A stretch of 22,173 bases of DNA from positions 1-22,173 of the forward strand of contig JWZX01002896.1 in the NCBI GenBank assembly GCA_001275005.1, given 5' to 3'. The position numbers were made by a program, and so were the translations under genes. This document shows, in pieces, positions 15,895 to 22,173 of the stretch (the stretch's first letter is position 1; each line of letters opens with the position of its first letter). The stretch is from Chrysochromulina tobinii. Its lineage: Eukaryota > Haptophyta > Prymnesiales > Chrysochromulinaceae. The notes under the pieces were generated by a model. It had not been told where the DNA came from and ran no database searches. It worked only from the letters and a program-made list of their open reading frames with translations.

Positions 15895-17184
15895 TCACGC
15901 CGCTTCGTAGCGCCCCGCGCGCCCATAGCCTGTGTGCCGCTGCATTCGCAGCACCGGGCTAAACGAGGTGAGGTAGCGCTGCGTCAGGTATCCGACGAAG
16001 CCAACGAATGAGGACTGCTCCTCGAGCTGCTGCTCCTCGAGCTGCGTGGAAGGAGCCTCCTGTGTAGCCTCCTGCGCCGCGTCCCCGAGCTTCTCGGTCG
16101 CGGATGCCTCCGCGCTGCCGGTGGGTGCTATCGGAGGCGCGGGTCGAGCCCTGACGGAAGCCTCCACGGAAGCCTCGCTGCACGGCAGCGCCCACGGCAG
16201 CGCCTCGTCCACCCCCGCCTCGTCCCACCCCGCCTCGTCCCCCGCCGCCTCGTCCCCCCCCGCCTCGTGCCCCCCTGCCTCGCGCGCTCCTCTCAAGCCT
16301 CGTTGCCTGGAGCGCTTAGCCTTCTGCTTGGCAACTCTCGTGTGAGTAGGCTCAATATGAGCGCCGATTTGAGCGCGATGCAAACCCATGGAAAGCACGC
16401 CGACGCAAACCAGTGCCGCCCCAAACGCGCCTAGCAGAAAGTGGCCGAGCAGAAAGTTGTGTCGCGCAAACCAGGCATGCTTCTGATGTTGCGGCGGCTG
16501 ATGCGGCCGCTGCGTCGGTGGCGGCGGCGGTGGCGGCGGCACCTCGAGGTTGCTCTGGCTCTCAATCGTCCACCACCACGGCGGTGAGATGGGCGGCCTG
16601 GGGAGAGCAGGAGGCAGCGGAGGCATCGAGGGTGGCAGCGGCGGTGGCGGCAGTCCGGGCGGCAAAGGTGGCAACGAGGGTAGTGGAGACGCGGGCGGCG
16701 GCGAAGGCGGCGGCTGCGTCGGCGGCGGCGAGGGCGGCGCCCGTGGAGGCATCGACGGCGGCGCTGCAGGATCTGGCGGCGGCGCATGAGGCGGTGGGGG
16801 TGGCCGGCTGGGCGGCGAAGGTGGCGAGAAGCAGATGGGAGCCCTGCACCCGAGGCAGTCGTGATTTTTGCAGGTCCATTGGTTGCAATGACGTAAACAT
16901 GTGTATGGAGCGTGCGGCGGCAAGGGCGGCGAGTGTGGTGGCGTCGGAGGTAGCGAAGGTGGCGCGGGCGGCTGAGGGTCTGCCGGCGGCCATGGTGGTG
17001 GCGTTGATGACGGCTGCAGCGGCAGCGGCATTGGCAGCGGAGGCTGCAGGGGTGGGTGAGGAGGCAAGGCTGGCGCTGAGGGTGGTCGAGGGCAGAGTGG
17101 GGCCTCGCAGGCAAGGCAGTCCCACTTCTCGCAGGTCCACTCGTTGCAATACGGCAAGCAGAGTCCAGCTGAAAGCGTCGCCAT
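15895..17184 (-). CDS. Cys-module, Pro-rich single-pass membrane protein
   Basis: 429 aa from the Met at 17184. The frame stays open to 17493, but the 103 extra residues look non-coding and would overlap the next gene. Two matching Cys modules (about 9-31 and 96-118) share C-X3-C-N-X-W-T-C-X4-C-X2-C-X4-C. They are separated and followed by long Pro-rich linkers (SPPPP and LPPLPP types) typical of hydroxyproline-rich algal wall proteins. One membrane segment (about 243-268, FLLGAFGAALVCVGVLSMGL) precedes a basic patch (KQKAKRSRQR) and an Ala/Glu/Gly-rich tail with EAGGDEA repeats. The Cys-Pro part is therefore probably outside. No signal peptide is visible. A TTTCAG acceptor inside the first codons hints at an undetected 5' exon carrying one. 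Related modules occur, from memory, in haptophyte and dinoflagellate proteins; the ligand is unknown. Confidence 0.7.
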   Translation of the reverse strand: MATLSAGLCLPYCNEWTCEKWDCLACEAPLCPRPPSAPALPPHPPLQPPLPMPLPLQPSSTPPPWPPADPQPPAPPSLPPTPPHSPPLPPHAPYTCLRHCNQWTCKNHDCLGCRAPICFSPPSPPSRPPPPPHAPPPDPAAPPSMPPRAPPSPPPTQPPPSPPPASPLPSLPPLPPGLPPPPLPPSMPPLPPALPRPPISPPWWWTIESQSNLEVPPPPPPPPTQRPHQPPQHQKHAWFARHNFLLGHFLLGAFGAALVCVGVLSMGLHRAQIGAHIEPTHTRVAKQKAKRSRQRGLRGAREAGGHEAGGDEAAGDEAGWDEAGVDEALPWALPCSEASVEASVRARPAPPIAPTGSAEASATEKLGDAAQEATQEAPSTQLEEQQLEEQSSFVGFVGYLTQRYLTSFSPVLRMQRHTGYGRAGRYEAA

Positions 17185-17375
17185 GACAAATGAATGTTTG
17201 GAGCAAGGATTGTTGCGCGTGCGTGCCTTCCGTTTGTCTGATCTTTGATCCGGCATGCAATACACGTGATACTGGAAAGCATCAACTGCTATGTCATGGA
17301 TGTCGGCTACAGGTAGTGCGTGGCATTCTCGAACGCAACATATTACTCTCTTTTCGTGGGTCCAGGAGGGTCCAA

Positions 17376-17891
17376 CTACTGATTCGTACTTCGTCCTCGC
17401 CGCGCCAGATGTAGTAGCGTCGAAACGACGCAGGTGGCTATCGGGACACACAATGGCGCCCACGTTGCGAGCGCCCCCTGAAACACCGTCCAAAAACTGC
17501 TGCTCCCAACGTACGGATGTCGGACTGCAGTCTTTGCTTGACGACGGGCAAGCTTAGCCATAGCACATGCGGTGACGAACTCGCCTTGCCAAAACCTTTG
17601 TAAACTCATGTCCGCGAGGGAGCGCGCAGAGACGGCCAAGGCTGACTCGTCGTCTCCCAGGAAGCGTAGCCTCTTCAACTCTGCTACCAAGTCCGCCAAG
17701 TGAGCTTGCATGCACCTGAGCTGCAGCAACGGTGCCTTCGGGCAAAAAGCGCCGGGTTGTGCAAGTACTGCTTCGAAAGGCACGGAACCCAACAACAAGT
17801 CGCTCACGCAAAGCTCGGCGAGTAAGGACTGGTCGGCCATGCAGCGCACCCGCGCGACGGTGCCGAGCGCCAATAACCTCACGAGACGCAT
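17376..17891 (-). CDS. Possible small tail-anchored hypothetical protein
   Basis: 171 aa from the Met at 17891; the frame opens at 18002, but the first 37 residues contain a duplicated Ser/Ala-rich block. I do not recognise it. The middle looks helical and protein-like (QAHLADLVAELKRLRFLG, SLADMSLQRFWQGEFVTAC). The C-terminus has a hydrophobic stretch (about 23 residues within FWTVFQGALATWAPLC and PIATCVVSTLLHL) followed by Arg residues, which suggests a tail anchor. Support is composition only; it may be spurious. Confidence 0.35.
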   Translation of the reverse strand: MRLVRLLALGTVARVRCMADQSLLAELCVSDLLLGSVPFEAVLAQPGAFCPKAPLLQLRCMQAHLADLVAELKRLRFLGDDESALAVSARSLADMSLQRFWQGEFVTACAMAKLARRQAKTAVRHPYVGSSSFWTVFQGALATWAPLCVPIATCVVSTLLHLARRGRSTNQ

Positions 17892-18437
17892 AAAACCAGA
17901 CGACGCCCACGAGGACGCGTCGAGGCGAAACGAGGACGCCCACGAGGACGCTTTTCCACACAGACGTGACGACGAGGGCATCTCAACGCATGAGCATCTC
18001 ACAAGGGAGGTCGTGCGGAATAATTTTTATACCGCGCGCGCGCGCGGCGCCGGCGGCGCGCGCCTCGCCGGTGCCACATGACCGCCATGATTGTCGCGCG
18101 TGTGCCGTGTTGATCTGCCAAGAGAGAAGAGTGCCTTGGCCATGGCCTTGGCATGTGCTTTCGTCTTGTGCTGGCCGCGCGGTGCGCGCGTGCGCCTTGA
18201 CCTTGCCGCTCGCCGCGCGCGAACGTCCTATTCAATGAAATTCAATGGTCCTATTACCAGTTGCAGTTCTCCGGACCGTGCACCGGCACGGACGCGCCAA
18301 CGGCGCTCCACTCCGGTCAACACGGTCGGCTGTGGGCTCTAGCATGCGTGGAGTCGTTAGACTGCATTCTTAGGGATCAAAGTCCGCAACCATGACCAGC
18401 CCAACGCCCGGTCACTCCGATGACATCAAGTCTACTC
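17892..18437. other. Intergenic region with CG-rich palindromic tract
   Basis: No supported gene. A duplicated GACGCCCACGAGGAC block lies at about 17902-17951. A dense CG alternating tract at about 18032-18065 (CGCGCGCGCGC then GGCGCCGGCGGCGCG) could form hairpins. The region separates two minus-strand genes. Confidence 0.5.
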
Positions 18438-19472
18438 TCACGAGAGCCCGAGCTCTTCGAGCTTGGCTCGGTTGCGGGCCTTGGTTGCTTCCCTCTCAAG
18501 CTCATACGGCACCAACGGCGCAGCCGGCGGCGCGGCCGATCGCCTCGCAGCCGCGCAGCCGCCCGTTGGGGCTGCCTGGCGCCGTCGCTTGGGCGCGCGC
18601 TCCTCGCCCCCGTCTGCGTCTGCGTCCGCTCCGCTGGTGCGGCTCGAAGCGGACGCTGGCTCGGCACGGCCGCGACGCTCGGCCCGCCTGGAGCGCGCCT
18701 CGGCGGCTTCGGCGGCGGACTGCGCCGTCGGCAGCGCCTCGTCGGCCACCGCCGCCGCCGCGCGCTCCGCCTCGTGCTTTGCCTTCGCCCTGGGGGCGAG
18801 CACGGCTACGAGCTGGTCACGTGGCACATACGTCGCCCCGTGCGTGCGCACACGCTTGGCGCCGTGTAGAAAGTCGGCCTCGGTGAGCTCGTACGCCCAG
18901 TGCAGGAGCGTCTGGCGCACCACGGGGCTCACGCTCACGTCGTCGAAGCTCGCGCCCTGCATGATCACTTTGGCGATCAGGTTCTGCTTCCACCGGCCCT
19001 TGTCGCCCGCCAGGGCCGACCAGCGGCCAATCTGGCGCTCGTCCTCGCCGTCGTCGAGACGGCGCCCGCTGTAGAAGCGGAAGTACCATTGCGTCCACCC
19101 GCGCGGGTCGTGGTCGGTGATCCAGCCCGACGACTCCCAGCCGGCCTGGTCAAGGCCCGACTTGACCTTGTAGCAATTGTTGTTCGTCGAGTATCTCCGG
19201 CTCAGGTAGAGCTCCTTGGGCACACCCTCGAACCACTCTTTCGGGAACTCGTCGATGCTCACGCCCGGAATACCCTTGGGGAACTTGTTGCGCGGGTACC
19301 GGATGCCCGGCTTGCCGCCCTTGGGATTCCAATAGATGCCGCCGTGCATGCCCTTGCGGAGCATCTCGCTAGGAGTCAGGTTGGGCTTAAAGTGCGCGGG
19401 CGCGTCCTTGAACGGCGTGAGACGCCCTTGTGCGTCCTTGGTGCCCTTGTGTGGCGCGACACGGCGCCCCAT
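18438..19472 (-). CDS. Uncharacterised conserved-looking protein with DPRGW...GRR...RQIGRW signature
   Basis: 344 aa in one exon. Residues about 30-205 look strongly conserved: TPSEMLRKGMHGGIYWNP, FPKGIPGVSIDEFP, YSTNNNCYKVKSGLDQAGWE, DPRGWTQWYFRFYSGRR, DDGEDERQIGRWSALAG and GRWKQNLIAKVI. I recall uncharacterised algal and fungal proteins with this aromatic/Arg signature, but give no function. The segment QTLLHWAYELTEADF reads as a helical end. From about 225 the protein turns into an Ala/Arg/Glu-rich tail with a basic KRRRQ that could act as a nuclear signal. There is no signal peptide or membrane segment. It is divergent from the cytochrome b561 gene with only 85 bp between starts. Confidence 0.72.
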   Translation of the reverse strand: MGRRVAPHKGTKDAQGRLTPFKDAPAHFKPNLTPSEMLRKGMHGGIYWNPKGGKPGIRYPRNKFPKGIPGVSIDEFPKEWFEGVPKELYLSRRYSTNNNCYKVKSGLDQAGWESSGWITDHDPRGWTQWYFRFYSGRRLDDGEDERQIGRWSALAGDKGRWKQNLIAKVIMQGASFDDVSVSPVVRQTLLHWAYELTEADFLHGAKRVRTHGATYVPRDQLVAVLAPRAKAKHEAERAAAAVADEALPTAQSAAEAAEARSRRAERRGRAEPASASSRTSGADADADGGEERAPKRRRQAAPTGGCAAARRSAAPPAAPLVPYELEREATKARNRAKLEELGLS

Positions 19473-19557
19473 CCTGCTCGACAGCGGCGGCGCGGCGCGT
19501 TCTTAGCAATTTCCTGCAAATTTCCTCCTTTCTCCCGGTACAAAAGCGGAATCTCCG
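19473..19557. promoter_or_regulatory. Very short divergent intergenic region
   Basis: 85 bp between the start codons of the 18438-19472 gene (-) and the b561 gene (+). It contains CAATTTCCTGCAAATTTCC, with the imperfect repeat AATTTCC, and a pyrimidine-rich stretch. Both promoters and 5' UTRs must fit here or overlap the opposite gene. No canonical box is certain. Confidence 0.5.
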
Positions 19558-21231
19558 ATGCTGCTCCTCCTGCTGCATGCAGCGAGCGGCTACCCGGAAT
19601 GGATGCAATGCTCGCGGGCCTTGACTGTGGGCACCAACATCATGAGTTTCGCATCCGTCAGCGATTCCCAGAGCACGGCCTCCTTTGTCAACAAGGCGTG
19701 CGGCGGCACGTTCACCGCCGGCGAGACGCTCACGGCGACAACAAACGCTCCAGGCCAATACGTGATGGAGCTCACTGGCGGCGCGACGTTCACTGGCGGC
19801 AAATGCGACGGTTTGCGCATCGACAATACCAACTCCGCGACCGTCTCGACGACGGGCGCCGGCGCCACGATCACCCTCAAGCACGGGCGTGCTTCCGGCC
19901 GAACGGCGGTCCAAATCTCAGCACCGTGTACGCTGACCCGCCTGGCCGCGTCGTCGCCCCCGCTGTCCCCGCCGCCCCCTCCACCATCACCATTACCGCC
20001 GTCGTCGCCGCCCCCCCCTCCGCCATCGCCGCCGCCGCCGTCGCCGTCGCCGCCGCCGCCGTCGCCATTCCCCCCGAATGTCCCGCTCAACGCGCCGCAG
20101 CGTCCGCCACCACCGCCGTCGACGCCGCCGTCGCCGTCGCCGTCGCCACCGCCACCGTCGCCATCGCCGCCACCGCCATCGCCGACGCCATCGCCACCGC
20201 CACCGTCGCCATCGCCACCGCCGCCGTCGCCAGCACCGCCAGGTGCCCGATACTCGCCAGCCGTGCGGGCAACCTTCACGATCTCGGCCACCTTTGAGGA
20301 GTTCGACCGTGCCGCATTCCGCACCAATCTCGCTACGTATCTTGATGTCCCGGCGGTGTCCATCTCGCTCGAATTCATGGTGGGCTCGATCATCGTCCTC
20401 GCCACGGTCACGTACCCGACCATGATGGATGCGACGAGTGCATCGAGCGCGCTCAGCTCGGCAACTCCGACGGCGCTGAGCACTGCGCTTGGCGTGACGG
20501 TCGCAAGCGTGACGGCCCCTGCGGTCCTGCAGCTCTTCGATGCGCCGTCTCCACCGCCGAGGCCGTACTTGCCCGAGTATGCCATCGTCTCCGACAAGCA
20601 GATGAAGTTCGAGGTGCACGGCATCCTGATGCTCATTGCGTGGGGCCTCTTCGCTCCCCTCGGGCTGGTCGTCGCGCGCTACGGCAAGCCGGCGGCCGCC
20701 CTGACCGCGGTGAAGGCGATGGCGACGGACCCTGCGCCGCCCGCCCCGGCGCCGCCCGCAACGTGGTTCGTCGTCCACCGTGCGTGCATGTACAGCGCCG
20801 TGGTGATCACGCTCGTCGCCTCGATCATCTCCCTCGCCACTGTGGAGGAACACGTGAACGACGCGCACAAGAAGATCGGTGTGATCCTCACGTCCGTCAT
20901 GTTGATTCAGCCGGTGAACGCCTACTTCCGTCCGCACAAGCCCAAGGCTGGCGAAGCACCCTCGTCGGCGCGCGTGGCTTGGGAGTGGGGCCACCGATGG
21001 CTTGGTCGGGCTCTGGTCGGCCTCTCCTTCGCCACTCTCATCTCCGGCGGCGAGCTCGCCGATGCCTACTACGACAGAGAGTACTATAACGTCTCGGTGG
21101 CGCTCGTCGTGATCTGGTGCGCCGTCGTCTGCCTGTGCGAGGCGCACAGGTTCTGCCGCTGGTACAGCGCCTCGTCGCCGAGCGGCGGGCAGCAGGAGAT
21201 GGTCACATACGGGCAGCACAATAAGGCGTGA
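19558..21231 (+). CDS. Secreted-leader, Pro-rich, SEA-like, cytochrome b561 membrane protein
   Basis: 557 aa in one exon. A short signal peptide (MLLLLLHAASG) is followed by an extracytoplasmic domain with Cys residues (about 12-130), possibly reeler- or DOMON-like in role but not recognised. An SPPPP-type Pro-rich linker spans about 132-232. A domain at about 235-320 (RATFTISATFEEFDRAAF then GSIIVLATVTYP) resembles the SEA-like modules seen in algal surface proteins. The cytochrome b561/ferric-reductase core (about 350-535) has MKFEVHGILMLIAWGLF, WFVVHRACMYSAVV, DAHKKIGVILTSVMLIQPV and WGHRWLGRALVGLSF. His354, His407, His437 and His479 are the expected four haem ligands. Family role: trans-membrane electron transfer from cytosolic ascorbate or a similar donor to outside acceptors such as Fe3+. 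The outward domain would face the cell surface. The start is chosen by the signal peptide. Confidence 0.88.
   Translation: MLLLLLHAASGYPEWMQCSRALTVGTNIMSFASVSDSQSTASFVNKACGGTFTAGETLTATTNAPGQYVMELTGGATFTGGKCDGLRIDNTNSATVSTTGAGATITLKHGRASGRTAVQISAPCTLTRLAASSPPLSPPPPPPSPLPPSSPPPPPPSPPPPSPSPPPPSPFPPNVPLNAPQRPPPPPSTPPSPSPSPPPPSPSPPPPSPTPSPPPPSPSPPPPSPAPPGARYSPAVRATFTISATFEEFDRAAFRTNLATYLDVPAVSISLEFMVGSIIVLATVTYPTMMDATSASSALSSATPTALSTALGVTVASVTAPAVLQLFDAPSPPPRPYLPEYAIVSDKQMKFEVHGILMLIAWGLFAPLGLVVARYGKPAAALTAVKAMATDPAPPAPAPPATWFVVHRACMYSAVVITLVASIISLATVEEHVNDAHKKIGVILTSVMLIQPVNAYFRPHKPKAGEAPSSARVAWEWGHRWLGRALVGLSFATLISGGELADAYYDREYYNVSVALVVIWCAVVCLCEAHRFCRWYSASSPSGGQQEMVTYGQHNKA
19957..20245. repeat. 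CCG/TCG trinucleotide-rich linker DNA
   Basis: About 290 bp of CCN and TCG codons coding the Pro/Ser linker of the b561 protein. The antisense reading is Gly/Asp-rich and open for long stretches, which is an artefact of this composition. Such tracts often vary in length between alleles. Confidence 0.9.
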
Positions 21232-22173
21232 GTGTACTGGCGTACCTCCCCTGTGGCCGCCTTGTGGCCGCCTTGTGGCCGCCTCGTTGCTGCTGCCGTG
21301 GCCCGCCTCACCCTGCGCCGGCCCGTTTACGCCCGTGACTCGATGGCACACTGCTGGCGCCTCCCTCGCAGAAATCGCCCTCGCGCAATCTCCCCCGCAG
21401 TCTGCTGATCACCACGGGTAGTAAGTGGCTGCGTAGGAGCTTGTCAACCGTGCATTCAGAGTGATCACAGGGTCTGTGAGGATAGTCATGCATGCAACGC
21501 ATCCGGAGTGCCGCTAGGGTGTGGCTACAAGAGGATCGAACCTTGCAACCACGACGTGTTTGTTTTAGTGCTGTGTAGTCGTTTGACGTTTCGTTCGGGA
21601 TGTGTATTACGTGTTTTTCGCAGCGAAAAGGTCAGCATCGATCGACACACGCCAGCTTTTGTTTCGAAAAGTTCAGCTCATAATGGCATTTAGCATGTTT
21701 TTGCATGTTTTTGTCATAGGTCAGCATTAAGAACTAAAGACAGCACAACTGTACAAGGTGATGGAAATCGAAATACATAAACCAGAGAGGCTTGAGCCTT
21801 GACCTCAACATGTACCGCCTTCGAGCAGGCGCAGGGAGGCGCTCTGGGAGCGGGTGGCGGCAGGGTCGGGTTCGCTGGGGGCGGCCTCTTCTGAATCGGC
21901 CGCGGGGAGCGGTCGGCTCCGGGGCTGCGGCTGTTGAGTCGGCCGCGGTTTCGGTCGTCGCGCGGTACCGTGCGTGTGTGGGTGCGTTGGCGGGTTGGGA
22001 TGGTTGTGAGGTTCGTGATACGTCTCCACCCTATTTACATGATCACCGGGGACCCCCATGCCCCGCTTCGCGCTACTCGAGCGGTATACACACCCCGGGG
22101 CGATACACACGCCCCGGATATGAAACCACCGTAGTTGCATGAAACCACCCGCCTTGTTCGGCGGGCACCGAGA
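21232..22173. other. Right flank, no supported gene
   Basis: I see no coding region. A TTGTGGCCGCC 11-bp repeat, three copies, lies just after the b561 stop (about 21251-21283). A relatively AT-rich stretch at about 21535-21785 includes GCATGTTTTT twice (21693-21712). Near the right edge, ATGAAACCACC occurs at 22120-22130 and 22139-22149, and two related ATACACACSCCCCGG segments lie at about 22083-22117. These could belong to a neighbouring gene's promoter beyond the window. Confidence 0.55.

Noticed and set aside
16413-17186. 257-codon Ala/Val-rich plus-strand reading frame
   Set aside because: Antisense of the Pro-rich membrane protein, whose duplicated Cys modules and membrane segment support the minus strand.
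17185-17493. 103-codon N-terminal extension of the Cys-module protein
   Set aside because: No signal peptide or motif, ordinary non-coding composition, and overlap with the hypothetical gene at 17376-17891.
18900-20297. 465-codon plus-strand reading frame
   Set aside because: It runs antisense to the DPRGW gene and then in a wrong frame of the b561 gene; low complexity Val/Ala/Arg.
19590-20636. Gly/Asp-rich minus-strand reading frame
   Set aside because: It is the antisense shadow of the Pro-rich linker of the b561 protein.
19993-21351. 452-codon Arg-rich minus-strand reading frame
   Set aside because: Antisense to the b561 gene, which has haem ligands and membrane helices in the correct frame.
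21510-21560. tRNA-like T-arm on the minus strand (GGTTCGATCC)
   Set aside because: The stem would enclose an 8-base loop instead of 7, and no anticodon or acceptor stem can be drawn around it.

Overview
The window looks like nuclear DNA of a GC-rich unicellular alga with a complex (secondary) plastid. Four things point there: genes with spliceosomal introns on both strands, two plastid-type proteins (a CtpA-like D1-processing peptidase and ribosomal protein uL18 with a signal-peptide-like leader), long SPPPP-type wall/secreted linkers, and introns with GC-AG as well as GT-AG ends. GC-AG introns and introner-like repeats are known from haptophytes such as Emiliania, so a haptophyte is my best guess. 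A pelagophyte or another alga is not excluded. Nothing looks bacterial or viral.

Layout. 1-570: no supported gene. 571-3373 (-): Ala-rich protein apparently spliced to a methyltransferase-like domain. 3510-4919 (-): CtpA-type S41 peptidase. 5091-5760 (+): plastid uL18, two exons, divergent from CtpA. 5761-6467: convergent spacer. 6468-7694 (-): unknown protein. 8156-10531 (-): C2-domain membrane protein. 10945-12648 (-): Zn2Cys6/AT-hook/WW nuclear protein. 12809-15766 (-): five-exon CPA2 cation/H+ antiporter with a C-terminal Rossmann-like domain. 15895-17184 (-): Cys-module/Pro-rich single-pass membrane protein. 17376-17891 (-): possible small tail-anchored protein. 18438-19472 (-): uncharacterised conserved-looking protein. 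19558-21231 (+): signal peptide / Pro-rich / SEA-like / cytochrome b561 protein. 21232-22173: no gene seen.

The most unusual signal is in the introns. Five introns in two genes (1579-1849 and the four in 12809-15766) consist largely of degenerate ~10-bp units of one family (sense strand approximately WCKGATKRCC, variants TCTGAGTGCC, TCTGATTGCC, ACTGATGGCC, TCGGATGACC). At two of them the exon sequence around the splice site (AG|GC) is duplicated at both intron ends, so one copy supplies a GC donor and the other the AG acceptor. The 3' end of the unknown gene at 6468 carries a short piece of the same element between 29-bp direct repeats. This is what intron birth by insertion or tandem duplication of an introner-like element with target duplication would leave behind.

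The genes are not an operon or a pathway. Two divergent pairs (CtpA/uL18 with 171 bp between, and 18438-19472/b561 with 85 bp between) may share promoters.
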